NCBI GenBank assembly: GCA_033283385.1
Contig: JAWMQQ010000001.1
Location: 2,542,001-2,606,000, forward strand
Direction: 5' to 3'
From: Mangrovimicrobium sp033283385
GTDB taxonomy: Bacteria; Pseudomonadota; Gammaproteobacteria; Pseudomonadales; Halieaceae
Length of the DNA: 64,000 bases
Of this stretch, positions 10,629 to 22,974 are shown piece by piece (the first letter of the stretch is position 1; each line of letters starts with the position of its first letter). Under the pieces are notes generated by a model. The model did not search any database. It was given only the letters and a program-made list of their open reading frames with translations, and was not told the origin of the DNA. Position numbers and translations under genes: made by a program.

Positions 10629-11831
10629 ATGACGGATGCAAGCGCCACCGGCTGCCCGATGCGCGACAACACGGACCGCCGCAAGTCCGCCAAGATTGCC
10701 AGCGAGAACACCCGCCCCTCCCCGGGGGCGCACTGGATCAGGAACCCGGACCTGGCCCGCCAGATCCTGCGCAACAAGCACTCCCTGCAGGCCGGCGCCA
10801 GCGCCGAGTCGCTGCACTACAAGAATCCCGAGCATGCGCCGGTGTTCTTCCTCGACGGCGAGGAGCATTTCAACAAGCGGCGCAAGACCCAGCGCTTCCT
10901 GTCGCCCAAGGCGGTGACCGAGCAGCACTACCGGATCATGGAGCAGTGGGCGAAGACCCTGCTGGACGAATTCCAGCGCAAGGGCAGCGCCAGGCTCGAG
11001 GACATCAGCTTCCAGCTCGCCATCGAGGTGGTCGGGGAGATCCTCGGCCTCACCAACAGCAACCAGGCGGCCAGGGCGAGGCGCATCCAGCGCGTGCTGT
11101 ACGCAAGCATCGCCCAGGACAGGTCGGGGCTGCGCGGCGTGCTGGTAAACCTCAAGCGGGCGCTGCACATGGGGGTTTTCTACCTGTTCGACGTGCGCCC
11201 GGCGATCAATGCGCGCATCCGCGAGCCGCGCGAGGACGCCATCTCCTTCTACCTCGACGAGGGCTACTCGCGGCTGTCCATCGTCGTCGAATGCCTCACC
11301 TATGGCACCGCCGGCATGCTGACCACCCGCGAATTCATCGTCATGGCGGCCTGGTACCTGTTCGAGGACGCGGCACTGCGGGAGCGCTTCCTCGCCGGCG
11401 ACATGAAAGAGCAGATGGCCATCCTGATGGAAATCCTGCGGCTGGAACCGGTGGCGGCAATGGTCGCGCGCCGCGTGCACGAGCCCGTGGAGGGCGTGGC
11501 CGACACGCCGCTGCCGCCCGGCGAGTTGTACAGCATCGATATCCGCGCGGCCAATGTCGACGAAGCCATGGTCGGTGAATGTCCCTTCGCGTTCGACCCG
11601 GATCGCGCTAAACGCATGCGCGATACCGGCCGCTACCTGAGTTTCTCCGACGGGCCCCACAACTGCCCCGGCTGGCAGGTAGCGCTGCACGAGACGCGCA
11701 TCTTCCTCGAGCACCTGTTCCGGGTTCCGGGTATCCGGCTGGAGCGCGAGCCGGATATGAGCTGGAACGCGATGCTCGGCAGCTACGAGTTGCGCAACGC
11801 CGATATCAGCTGCGACACGTCCGCCGGCTAG
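10629..11831 (+). CDS. Cytochrome P450-like protein
   Basis: A 400-residue P450. The I-helix segment reads TYGTAGMLTTREF, the K-helix ExxR is EILRLEP, and the heme loop FSDGPHNCPGWQVA carries the cysteine ligand C346. P450s insert oxygen into small molecules; nothing in the sequence identifies the substrate. There is no adjacent ferredoxin or reductase. I start at MTDASATGCPM because GAGG lies 8 nt upstream. It is followed by an HSL-type hydrolase on the same strand, but a 137-nt gap with a possible stem-loop separates them, so an operon is not certain. Confidence 0.85.
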   Translation: MTDASATGCPMRDNTDRRKSAKIASENTRPSPGAHWIRNPDLARQILRNKHSLQAGASAESLHYKNPEHAPVFFLDGEEHFNKRRKTQRFLSPKAVTEQHYRIMEQWAKTLLDEFQRKGSARLEDISFQLAIEVVGEILGLTNSNQAARARRIQRVLYASIAQDRSGLRGVLVNLKRALHMGVFYLFDVRPAINARIREPREDAISFYLDEGYSRLSIVVECLTYGTAGMLTTREFIVMAAWYLFEDAALRERFLAGDMKEQMAILMEILRLEPVAAMVARRVHEPVEGVADTPLPPGELYSIDIRAANVDEAMVGECPFAFDPDRAKRMRDTGRYLSFSDGPHNCPGWQVALHETRIFLEHLFRVPGIRLEREPDMSWNAMLGSYELRNADISCDTSAG

Positions 11832-11968
11832 CGCGCGCCATTTCACCGCAGTAGCGGCCGGCGCGCTGCGCTCCCCGCCGGCTTTGTGTTATCTTGCTCG
11901 CCAACGGCGTTCCGCTTGCCGCGCCGCCGAACTGTCAGTTGAACCAGAATAACCAGTACCCGGCGCAC

Positions 11969-13009
11969 ATGAAGAAATCCCGCATAGTCATCGCTGTCCT
12001 CGTCTTACTCTGCCTCGCGCTGGCATGGACCTACCGCTGGACCTACACCGAGTACGGGCGCCTGGATTACCGCGCCGCGTTTTCCCTGCACCTGCTCTCG
12101 TTCACCTACAGCTACAGGCCCGACCCGCAATCGGATTTCACCATCAGGTTGCCGGTCAACCTGATCTACTCGCTGAGCAACCTGCTGCCGGAAGAACAGG
12201 TGAGCAAGGTGCGCGACGTGGTCATTCCCGGCAAGGGCGTCAACCTGCAGGCGCGGGTGTACTGGCCCCGCGGCCGGCGCGACGCCAAGCCGCTGCCGGT
12301 TATCGTCTACTACCACGGCGGCGGTTTCGTGGTGGGCAGCGTGGACATCTTCGACCCGCTCACCCGCGCGCTGGCCAACGCGACCAGGTCCATTGTCATT
12401 TCCGTGGAATACCGGCTCGCGCCGATCTCGCCCTGGCCGGCAGCGGTGGACGACGCCTACGCCGCACTGATGTGGGCCGAGGCCAACGCGCTCTCCCTGG
12501 GCGGCGACCCGCGCTGGCTGGTGGTGGCCGGCGACAGCGCCGGCGGCAATCTCTCGGCCGTCACCGCGCTCAAGGCCCGCGACATGGGCGGTCCGGCGCT
12601 GGCGGCGCAGATCATGTACTACCCCGCGGTGGACCTCACGGGTGCTCCCTACGCCTCCGTGGACAAATTTGCCGACGGTTACGGCGCTTCCACCGAGTCG
12701 CGCGCGGGTTTCAACGAGGCCTATGTCGGGCAGCAGAAAGACCTGCACAACCCCTACATTTCCCCGCTGTACGCCCAGGACCTGGAGGGACTGCCGCCGG
12801 CACTGATCCTCACAGCGGGCTTCGACCCGCTCACCGACGCCACCAAATCCTACGAGGAAAAACTGCGCAGCGCGGGCATCAAGGTCGTGAGCCACGAGTA
12901 CCCCGACATCATCCACGGCTTCATGAGCGTGGCCCTGTTCCCTCAGCGCCGCGACGGCCTCGAACGCACCGCGCAATTCCTGCACGAATTACTGCCCGGC
13001 AGCGACTGA
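11969..13009 (+). CDS. HSL-family alpha/beta hydrolase (carboxylesterase-like)
   Basis: A 346-residue hydrolase with an N-terminal membrane anchor or uncleaved signal (IVIAVLVLLCLALAW). The oxyanion-hole motif is YYHGGGFVVGS (H116 onward), the nucleophile is in GDSAGG (S190), and the acid and base appear to be in DPLTD and IHGF near the C-terminus. HSL-type enzymes hydrolyse esters of short or medium chains. The start at MKKSRIV gives a basic residue pair before the anchor; the reading frame upstream is not conserved-looking. The stop overlaps the EVE gene start (TGATG), implying coupling. Confidence 0.87.
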   Translation: MKKSRIVIAVLVLLCLALAWTYRWTYTEYGRLDYRAAFSLHLLSFTYSYRPDPQSDFTIRLPVNLIYSLSNLLPEEQVSKVRDVVIPGKGVNLQARVYWPRGRRDAKPLPVIVYYHGGGFVVGSVDIFDPLTRALANATRSIVISVEYRLAPISPWPAAVDDAYAALMWAEANALSLGGDPRWLVVAGDSAGGNLSAVTALKARDMGGPALAAQIMYYPAVDLTGAPYASVDKFADGYGASTESRAGFNEAYVGQQKDLHNPYISPLYAQDLEGLPPALILTAGFDPLTDATKSYEEKLRSAGIKVVSHEYPDIIHGFMSVALFPQRRDGLERTAQFLHELLPGSD

Positions 13010-13494
13010 TGGCGGCGAACGGCACTTCTGTATCCCACTGGCTGTTCAAGTCCGAACCGGACGAGTACGGCATCGACGACCTCCTCGCGGAGCCTTCGGG
13101 CAAGGGGCGCTGGGACGGCATCCGCAACTACCAGGCGCGCAACATCCTGCGCGATGATGTGAGCGAGGGCGACCTGGTGCTGTTCTACCACAGCAGCTGC
13201 AAGGTCCCGGGCGCGGCCGGTATCGCAAAAGTGGTGAAGGCGGCCTACCCGGACCCGGCGCAGTTCGACCCCGAGAGCCGCTACTTCGACCCGAAAGCCA
13301 GCGCGGACAACCCGCGCTGGTTCTGCGTCGACCTGGCCGCAGTGGAGAAATTCGGCGCGGTGTTGCCGCTGGCCGCCCTCAGGGCCGAGCCGGCGCTGGC
13401 GGAGATGGTGCTGCTGAAGCAGGGCAGGCTGTCGGTCCAGCCGGTGACACCACAGGAGTGGAAGCTCATCGTCGCACTGGCGGGGGCTCGATAG
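13009..13494 (+). CDS. EVE-domain protein
   Basis: A 161-residue protein that is nearly all EVE domain: HWLFKSEPDEYGIDDL at the start, then WDGIRNYQARNILRD, GDLVLFYHSSCKVPGAAGIAKV and WFCVDLAAVEKF. EVE domains belong to the PUA-like fold and bind modified bases or RNA; the physiological role of this stand-alone form is unknown. Its ATG overlaps the hydrolase stop. The last 29 nt overlap the 3' end of the redoxin gene on the opposite strand. Confidence 0.9.
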   Translation: MAANGTSVSHWLFKSEPDEYGIDDLLAEPSGKGRWDGIRNYQARNILRDDVSEGDLVLFYHSSCKVPGAAGIAKVVKAAYPDPAQFDPESRYFDPKASADNPRWFCVDLAAVEKFGAVLPLAALRAEPALAEMVLLKQGRLSVQPVTPQEWKLIVALAGAR

Positions 13495-14125
13495 CACCGG
13501 TCAGCGCCTGCTGCGCATAAGCCAGCGCCGACAGCGCATCGACCCGCGAGCTGTACGCTTCGAGGAAGATCTTGCCCACGACGACGCCCTGCGGGTCGAT
13601 CACGATCATGCCCGGATACGGAATGCCGTAGGCGGTATCGCCAAGCTGGTAGTCGGGGTTGAGAATCCCCAGGGTACGAAAACTCAGGGTGTCCACGTCG
13701 TGCAGGATCGGGAAATCGATTCCCCGCGCCTGTATGAACGCCTGCTGCGCTTCCGGGGCGTCGTAGCTCATTGCCACCAGGCCGATCCCCGCGGCGTCCC
13801 AGTCGGCCTTGTGGGCCTGCAGCTCGATCACCTGGCGCATGCAGTACGGGCACCAGCTTACCGAGCGAATGGCGACAAACGCTGTCCCGCGAGGCCCGGC
13901 GAAACGGTTGAGCAGGCGCACGTCACCGCCTCGCCAGCTGGCGGTGACCCCGGGGAAATGCGAACCGATCGCCGGGCCCGGGTCGAAGTCGTCGCTGTCG
14001 GTTGCAACGAACATATCGCGCGTCAGTAAATCGTAAGCTGCCTGCTTTATCGGTGCGCGGTAGATATAGGCCGTCACGAGGCAGGCCATCAAAACCAGTG
14101 TAATTCCCGGCAATATCTTCTTCAT
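13466..14125 (-). CDS. Membrane-anchored thioredoxin-fold (redoxin/AhpC-TSA) protein
   Basis: A 219-residue protein with an N-terminal anchor (KKILPGITLVLMACLVTAYIY) and a peroxiredoxin/TlpA-like domain. The active site is SWCPYCMRQ near residue 95, followed by LVAMSYDAPEAQQAF and PGMIVIDPQGVV. A CxxC motif suits thiol-disulfide exchange in the periplasm, but a peroxidase role is possible. The start at MKKIL is chosen because it gives the anchor; 26 upstream residues in frame look non-coding. It is divergent from the RND adaptor gene. Confidence 0.8.
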   Translation of the reverse strand: MKKILPGITLVLMACLVTAYIYRAPIKQAAYDLLTRDMFVATDSDDFDPGPAIGSHFPGVTASWRGGDVRLLNRFAGPRGTAFVAIRSVSWCPYCMRQVIELQAHKADWDAAGIGLVAMSYDAPEAQQAFIQARGIDFPILHDVDTLSFRTLGILNPDYQLGDTAYGIPYPGMIVIDPQGVVVGKIFLEAYSSRVDALSALAYAQQALTGAIEPPPVRR

Positions 14126-14300
14126 AGCTATTCTCGTATCATTGCCCGATGCACGCTTGGTCGCGTGGAACTCGCGTTTTATCGCAGATTCCATGCCAAT
14201 CAAGGGAATATTGTTACTATGCCACAGGCCTGTTGCGGGACCGAGCTTCTTGTTCGTCTGCCTCAGGATATCTACAAAAAATAGGGGCTGCAGTATTCAG

Positions 14301-15464
14301 ATGGCAAACAAACTCATCAAGATCTTCGCTCCATTGGCAGTCCTCCTGGGCAGTGCCGGCGTCTTCGCACTGCTGCAGATTTCCCGGCCGGAACCGGAGA
14401 AGAGCGAGGAAGGCGCCCGTCCCACCACTGTCTATGTCACCCCCGTCACCGAGACCAGCACCTCCCTGGAAGTCACCACCCAGGGCGAGGTGCGTTCGCG
14501 CAACCAGATAGACCTGGTTGCCGAAGTCGGCGGCCGGGTAGTGAACGCGGCTCCGGACTTCGTGCAGGGCGGCCGAATCGATCCTGGCGTGCCACTGCTG
14601 AAAATCGAGGACACCGACTACCGGCTTGCCCTGCGCGAAGCGAAGTCGCGGGTCGCCGAGGCGGAACTGGCTGTGCAGCAGGCCGAGGCCGACCAGGATG
14701 TCGCGCGCAAACAATTGCGCAACGATCCCAACCCCTCGGACCTCGCGCTGAAAAAGCCGCAGGTCGCCCAGGCCCGCGCCATGCTCGAGGCCGCCAGGGC
14801 CGGCCTCGAGCAGGCCGAGCTGAACCTGGATCGCACCAGTGTCAGCCTGCCCTTTCACGGGCGCGTCTCCGAGACCTATGTCCAGGTGGGCCAGTACATC
14901 ACCGCCGGCACGCCGCTGGCACGCGTCTTCGGCACCGACCTTGTGGAAGTCCGCCTGCCGCTGACTGACGCCCAGCTTGCCGCACTCGGCCTGCCCATCG
15001 GCTACACCGCACCGGACGGCGGTGGCCTCCCCGTCACCTTCAGCGCGCAGGTCGCCGGGCGCAACCACCAGTGGCACGGCAAGCTGGTGCGCCTGGACGC
15101 ATCGGTGGACCCGGATACCCGCACACTCTACGCCATTGCCGAAGTCCACGACCCCTATGGCGCAGCCGCCTCCAGCACCGGCATGCCACTGGCGGTCGGG
15201 CTGTTCGTGGACGCACAGATCCAGGGCCGCGAACTGGCGCACGCCATGAATATCCCCGGCAGCGCGCTGCGCGCCGGCAATATCGTGTACGTGGTGAACA
15301 CCGAGGGCACGCTGGAGATCCGCCACGTCGACGTGGCGCAGGATACCCCGGACCTCGCGGTAATCAGCGCGGGCCTCAAGCCCGGCGAACTGGTCGTCAC
15401 TTCAGCAATTCGCAACCCCATCCAGGGTATGCCCCTGGCGACCGCGACCCGCGGGGAGGGCTAA
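14301..15464 (+). CDS. RND efflux periplasmic adaptor (HlyD/AcrA type)
   Basis: A 387-residue membrane-fusion protein with an N-terminal anchor (IFAPLAVLLGSAGVFALLQI). A biotinyl-lipoyl half-domain follows (VRSRNQIDLVAEVGGRVV), then a helical hairpin rich in Glu, Ala and Gln (about 120-190), the second lipoyl half and beta-barrel domains. It links an inner-membrane RND pump to an outer-membrane channel. The start at 14301 gives the expected anchor. The permease gene begins 3 nt after its stop, so they are one operon. No TolC-type gene is adjacent. Confidence 0.9.
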   Translation: MANKLIKIFAPLAVLLGSAGVFALLQISRPEPEKSEEGARPTTVYVTPVTETSTSLEVTTQGEVRSRNQIDLVAEVGGRVVNAAPDFVQGGRIDPGVPLLKIEDTDYRLALREAKSRVAEAELAVQQAEADQDVARKQLRNDPNPSDLALKKPQVAQARAMLEAARAGLEQAELNLDRTSVSLPFHGRVSETYVQVGQYITAGTPLARVFGTDLVEVRLPLTDAQLAALGLPIGYTAPDGGGLPVTFSAQVAGRNHQWHGKLVRLDASVDPDTRTLYAIAEVHDPYGAAASSTGMPLAVGLFVDAQIQGRELAHAMNIPGSALRAGNIVYVVNTEGTLEIRHVDVAQDTPDLAVISAGLKPGELVVTSAIRNPIQGMPLATATRGEG

Positions 15465-15467
15465 ACA

Positions 15468-18400
15468 ATGCAACGCATGATCGCCTGGTGGGTACACAAT
15501 CCGGTAGCCGCCAACCTGCTGATGATCGGCATCCTGCTCTCCGGCTGGCTGGGGCTGCAGGCCGTCGAGAAAGAAGCATTCCCAGACATCAAGGCCAACC
15601 AGGTCACGATCTCCGTCGACTGGCCCGGCGCCAACCCGCAGGAAGTCGAAGAGCAGATCATCACCCGCATCGAGCAATCTCTGCAGAACGTGGACCACGT
15701 CTACCACTACTACTCGGAGGCGACCGAGTCCCACGCGGAGATCAACGTCACCACCTACCCGAACACCGATATCAATGCGTTCGTCAACGAGGTGAAAAAT
15801 GCGGTGGACGCCGTCACCTCGCTGCCCACGGACATCGAGCCACCACGTGTCCAGCGCACCGTCTACCGCAACGAGATGATGCGCGTGGCGGTACACGGCG
15901 ATGTCAGCGAACGCGAATTGACCCGGCTGGCGGAGGAACTCAAGGATGAACTCGCCTCCCTGCCCTATATCTCCACCATCGACCTCTTCGGTACCCGCGC
16001 CGAGGAAGTCACCATCGAACTGTCCGAGGAGGCGATGCGGCGTTTCGGGCTCTCCTTCGAGGACGTGGCCAACGCCATCCGCGCCAACTCCATCAACCTG
16101 TCCTCCGGGCAGGTGCGCACCGCCACTGGCGACGTGCAACTGCGCGCGCGCAACCTCGCCGATTCACAGGCCGATTTCGACCGCATCGTAGTGCGCCAGA
16201 CCGCCGATGGCGGCGTGGTTCGCGTCGGCGACGTGGCCAAGGTGATCGACGGCTTCGAGGACAACGACATCCTCGCCACCATGAACGGCCAGCCCGCCGT
16301 ACTGCTGCAGATCCTCAACACCGAGAACATGCAGGTGGTGAAGGCCAGCGACGAGGTGCGCGAGTGGATCGAGAAAACCCGCGCCACCCTGCCCCACGGC
16401 ATCGAGCTCACCATGTGGTTCGACACCGCGGACATCTACAAGGAGCGCATGGGCCTGATCGAGCGTTCCGCCTACCAGGGCCTGGTGCTGGTGTTCCTGG
16501 TACTGATCCTGTCGCTGCGGCCTAAAGTCGCGCTGTGGGTAACCAGCGGCATCGCCGTGGCATTCCTGGGCACCTTTGCCCTGCTGCCGGTGTACGACGT
16601 CTCGATGAATATCATGTCGTCCTTCGCCTTCCTGCTGGTGCTGGGTATCGTGGTAGATGACGCCATCGTTGTCGGCGAGAGTATTCACCATCACGCCCAC
16701 CAGTCCGGTGGCGGTGTGCGCTCGGCCATCGAAGGCGCCTACGCGGTGTCGCGACCAGTGCTGTATGCGGTACTCACCACCATGATCGCCTTCGCACCCT
16801 GGCTGTTCGTCAGCGGCGAAGCCTCGCAGATGACCCGGCAGATCTCCATCGTGATCACCGTGGCGCTGACCATCTCCCTGATCGAGGCCTTCTTCATCCT
16901 GCCCTCGCACCTGCGCCACCTGGAACCCCGCGGCGAGCTGCACGGTCTCGCCAAGGTACAGCAGCGTACCGAGCACAGTATTCTCGACTTCGCAGACAAA
17001 TATTACCGTCCACTGCTGGCCTGGGCGGTGCACCACCGCTACCTCACTGCGAGTATTTTCATCGGCTTTTTCCTGGTGAGCGTCGGCCTGTTCACCAGCG
17101 GCTGGGTGAAGTTCTATTTCATGCCGCAGGTTGAGTCCGAGCAGATCTACATCAACGTCGAACTGCCCAGCGGCACGCCTTACTCCCGGGCGCTGGAAAT
17201 CCTCGACCAGTTGCAGATCGCCGAGCGCAAGCTGATCGCGGAGGTCGACAAGCGCGCCGAGGAAGGCGACGGCAGCGGCAAGCTGATCGAGGGCTGGTAC
17301 ACCCGCTCGCGCCGCGACAGCGTGATCGCCATCGTCAAGCTGGCCCCGCCGGAAGTGCGCGACATGTCCGCCAAGGAGACCGCGGAGCGCCTGCGCGACC
17401 TGGTCGGCGATGTACCCGATGCCGAGGCTATCCAGGTGAACTACACCCTGAACGACAACGGGGCCGACGTCACCTACCTGCTCAAGTCACGGGACGCGGA
17501 ACAACTGAACAACGCCAGCCGCGACCTGCAATCCCGCATGCGCAGCTACGATGGCAGCTATTTCGTGCGCGACAGCCAGCGCGGTGAGTCGGACGAGATC
17601 ATCCTCAACCTGCGCCCGGGCGCCGAGAAACTCGGCATCACCCTCGCCGACGTCTCCCGGCAGGTCCGCCAGGCCTACTACGGCGAGGAAGTGCAGCGCC
17701 TGCCGCGCGAGCACGGCGACGTGAAGGTGATGGTCAAATACCCGAAGGAGCAGCGTCGCAACCTCTCCAGCCTGAACCACTTCCGCGTGCGCACCGCCGA
17801 CGGCCGTGAAGTTCCACTGATGTCAGTGGTCGACGTGGGCCTCGCCAACGGCATCCAGCGCGTCCAGCGGCGGGACGGCGAGCGCTACGTCGAAGTGAGC
17901 GCGGACATGAACCACGACCTGATGGGCAATATCACCAAGGACATCAACGACAACTTCCTGCCGGAACTGGAAAAGAAATACCCCGGGCTGGAGGTGCTCA
18001 AGGGCGGGCAGCAGGAGCAGGAAGAGGAATTCTTCAACGAGATCATCGCGCTCTACGCCGTCGCCCTGTTCGCCATGTATGCGCTGATTGCAGTGGCTTT
18101 CCACTCCTACTGGCTGCCGCTGCTGGTGATGACCGCGATTCCCTTCGGCTTCATGGGCGCGATCTTCGGTCACCTGTTCTTCGGTATCCCGATGGCGATG
18201 TTCTCCTACTTCGGTATCGGCGCCGCGGCGGGCGTGGTGGTCAACGACAACCTGGTGCTGGTGGACTACATCGGTCGCCTGCGCGAGGAGGGCCGCAAGC
18301 TGGTGGACGCGCTGGTGGAGGCTGGCGTCAACCGCTTCCGCCCGATCCTGCTGACCACCCTGACCACCATCGTGGGCCTGGCGCCGATCATGGCCGAGCG

Positions 18401-18596
18401 CGCGACCAGCGCCCAGTTCCTCAAGCCGGCGGTGCTGGCCCTGGCCTTCGGTGTACTGTTCGCGCTCTTTGTGACCCTGCTGATGGTGCCCGCGATGTAC
18501 GCCATCGGCGGCGACATCAGCGAGGCTGCGGCGCGGCTGAAGGCCAGGCTGTTCGGCTCGAAAGAGTCACAAGCGCAAGCCGACAACCCGCAGTGA
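15468..18596 (+). CDS. RND efflux permease (AcrB/HAE family)
   Basis: A 1042-residue inner-membrane proton-driven pump. It starts with WWVHNPVAANLLMIGILL and has two sets of membrane segments around about 330-540 and 850-1020. The helix-4 proton-relay acidic pair appears as VLGIVVDDAIVVGE. It resembles the multi-drug RND group, but the substrate is unknown. With the adaptor just upstream it forms a two-gene pump lacking its outer-membrane partner here. Confidence 0.93.
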   Translation: MQRMIAWWVHNPVAANLLMIGILLSGWLGLQAVEKEAFPDIKANQVTISVDWPGANPQEVEEQIITRIEQSLQNVDHVYHYYSEATESHAEINVTTYPNTDINAFVNEVKNAVDAVTSLPTDIEPPRVQRTVYRNEMMRVAVHGDVSERELTRLAEELKDELASLPYISTIDLFGTRAEEVTIELSEEAMRRFGLSFEDVANAIRANSINLSSGQVRTATGDVQLRARNLADSQADFDRIVVRQTADGGVVRVGDVAKVIDGFEDNDILATMNGQPAVLLQILNTENMQVVKASDEVREWIEKTRATLPHGIELTMWFDTADIYKERMGLIERSAYQGLVLVFLVLILSLRPKVALWVTSGIAVAFLGTFALLPVYDVSMNIMSSFAFLLVLGIVVDDAIVVGESIHHHAHQSGGGVRSAIEGAYAVSRPVLYAVLTTMIAFAPWLFVSGEASQMTRQISIVITVALTISLIEAFFILPSHLRHLEPRGELHGLAKVQQRTEHSILDFADKYYRPLLAWAVHHRYLTASIFIGFFLVSVGLFTSGWVKFYFMPQVESEQIYINVELPSGTPYSRALEILDQLQIAERKLIAEVDKRAEEGDGSGKLIEGWYTRSRRDSVIAIVKLAPPEVRDMSAKETAERLRDLVGDVPDAEAIQVNYTLNDNGADVTYLLKSRDAEQLNNASRDLQSRMRSYDGSYFVRDSQRGESDEIILNLRPGAEKLGITLADVSRQVRQAYYGEEVQRLPREHGDVKVMVKYPKEQRRNLSSLNHFRVRTADGREVPLMSVVDVGLANGIQRVQRRDGERYVEVSADMNHDLMGNITKDINDNFLPELEKKYPGLEVLKGGQQEQEEEFFNEIIALYAVALFAMYALIAVAFHSYWLPLLVMTAIPFGFMGAIFGHLFFGIPMAMFSYFGIGAAAGVVVNDNLVLVDYIGRLREEGRKLVDALVEAGVNRFRPILLTTLTTIVGLAPIMAERATSAQFLKPAVLALAFGVLFALFVTLLMVPAMYAIGGDISEAAARLKARLFGSKESQAQADNPQ

Positions 18597-18600
18597 ATGA

Positions 18601-18626
18601 CAGGCCGGGCCTCAGTGCCCGGCCTG
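18601..18626. terminator. Bidirectional stem-loop between RND permease and DUF1244 gene
   Basis: CAGGCCGGGC (18601-18610) pairs with GCCCGGCCTG (18617-18626) around a 6-nt loop. The DUF1244 stop codon lies in the loop and a short T-rich stretch follows on the plus side. It probably serves both convergent genes. Confidence 0.6.
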
Positions 18627-18905
18627 GTGTTTCTCGAAGGCCGCGAGCTGCTCGGGAGTGGCCTCGGTCTGGTACCTGGCTTTCCATTCGGCATAGGGCA
18701 TACCGTAGACACGTTCGCGGGCCGCTTCGTAATCGACGCTGACACCGCGCTCTTCGGCAGCCGCCACATACCACTTTGACAGGCAGTTGCGACAGAACCC
18801 CGCCAGCTGCATCAACTCGATATTCTGTACTTCCTTGTGAGCATCCAGGTGTTCCAGCAGGCGGCGGAACACGGCGGCTTCGATGGCGTCGTTGTTGTCG
18901 GTCAT
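18612..18905 (-). CDS. DUF1244 protein
   Basis: A 97-residue conserved hypothetical protein. The family signature is clear: VFRRLLEHLDAHKEVQNIELMQLAGFCRNCLSKWY, then a GMPYAEWKARYQ segment. All visible parts are helical and soluble. CRNC could bind metal, but this is unproven. No function is established for the family. It sits alone between the RND pump and dnaE. Confidence 0.88.
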   Translation of the reverse strand: MTDNNDAIEAAVFRRLLEHLDAHKEVQNIELMQLAGFCRNCLSKWYVAAAEERGVSVDYEAARERVYGMPYAEWKARYQTEATPEQLAAFEKHQAGH

Positions 18906-18977
18906 GGGGGATTCTCCTGAATATTACGTGTCGCGGGAGACGCATGATCGCGCAGACGACGCGCCGCTAGCAACCTT

Positions 18978-19022
18978 TAGGAGCCCGTTACACGGGCGAT
19001 CGCGCGCAGAGCGCGCTCCTAT
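18978..19022. repeat. REP-like element (GTAGGAGC family)
   Basis: One unit reading TTAGGAGCCCGTTACACGGGC, followed by a GCGCGCAGAGCGCGCTCCTA half. It lies between the dnaE 3' end and the DUF1244 start, matching the copy at 57911-57958 over most of its length. Confidence 0.8.
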
Positions 19023-19029
19023 AAAACAA

Positions 19030-22512
<3,483 letters not shown>

Positions 22513-22560
22513 GGCGACAGTGTAACGCGGCACGCCTCGCACGGCAGCAATTTCATGCAC

Positions 22561-22587
22561 CGTAGGAGCGCGCTCTACGCGCGATCA
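22561..22587. repeat. REP half-unit upstream of dnaE
   Basis: GTAGGAGCGCGCTCTACGCG followed by CGATCAG is a partial unit of the GTAGGAGC family. It is 49 nt before the dnaE start. Confidence 0.65.
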
Positions 22588-22612
22588 GCCCCGAAACCCG
22601 GCTCCGTAATCC

Positions 22613-22689
22613 GGCGGCGGGGTGTGTGACGGCCCTGCTTGCTCGAAAGCGTTTATACTCGCCGCAGGGCCGTCACACACCCCGCCGCC
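22613..22689 (+). repeat. 77-bp hairpin element A1 (variable arms, conserved core)
   Basis: Left arm 22613-22638, core 22639-22663, right arm 22664-22689. The arms are perfect reverse complements (26/26). The core starts TTGCTCGAAAGC and ends GTTTATACTCGCC. It is identical to the cores of A2 (opposite strand) and B1. Outside the right arm the sequence reads TCGCATC, which recurs inverted at other copies. Confidence 0.9.
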
Positions 22690-22746
22690 TCGCATCGAGC
22701 GCGACCAAACTCCACTTCGATCCCGGCCAGTGCGCCCCCCAAACGA

Positions 22747-22823
22747 GGCGGTCGGGTGTCGGTGCGCCCTGCGGCGAGTATAAACGCTTTCGAGCAAGCA
22801 GGGCGCACCGACGCCCGAGCGCC
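22747..22823 (-). repeat. 77-bp hairpin element A2, facing A1
   Basis: Arms 22747-22772 and 22798-22823 match at 24 of 26 positions; one of the two differences would be a T-G wobble. Core 22773-22797 is the exact reverse complement of the A1 core. The arm sequence differs from A1 except for the ends (GGCG outside, CCCTGC inside). It is separated from A1 by 57 nt. Confidence 0.9.
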
Positions 22824-22899
22824 GGCCCAGGTGGCACGTCGGCCAGGGTGTGGCGGGTAGTCTGTCAGGAGCGGCCGGTGCCGGAGCGCAGACGTAAGT

Positions 22900-22950
22900 G
22901 ATCGCCTGCGTACAGCGGGCCCCTCTTTTCGGGTCGCAGGCTCCTACGCG
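22900..22950. repeat. Degraded REP-like palindrome downstream of sspB
   Basis: GATCGCCTGCGTACAGCGGG and, after a T-rich loop, GGGTCGCAGGCTCCTACGC form an imperfect stem. It belongs to the GTAGGAGC family by its CAGGCTCCTAC end. It may also act as 3' end of the sspA-sspB transcript. The region 22513-22974 otherwise holds only the A1/A2 pair and a REP half-unit. Confidence 0.5.
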
Positions 22951-22974
22951 GGGCGTGATCGTCCGCGGAGCGGG

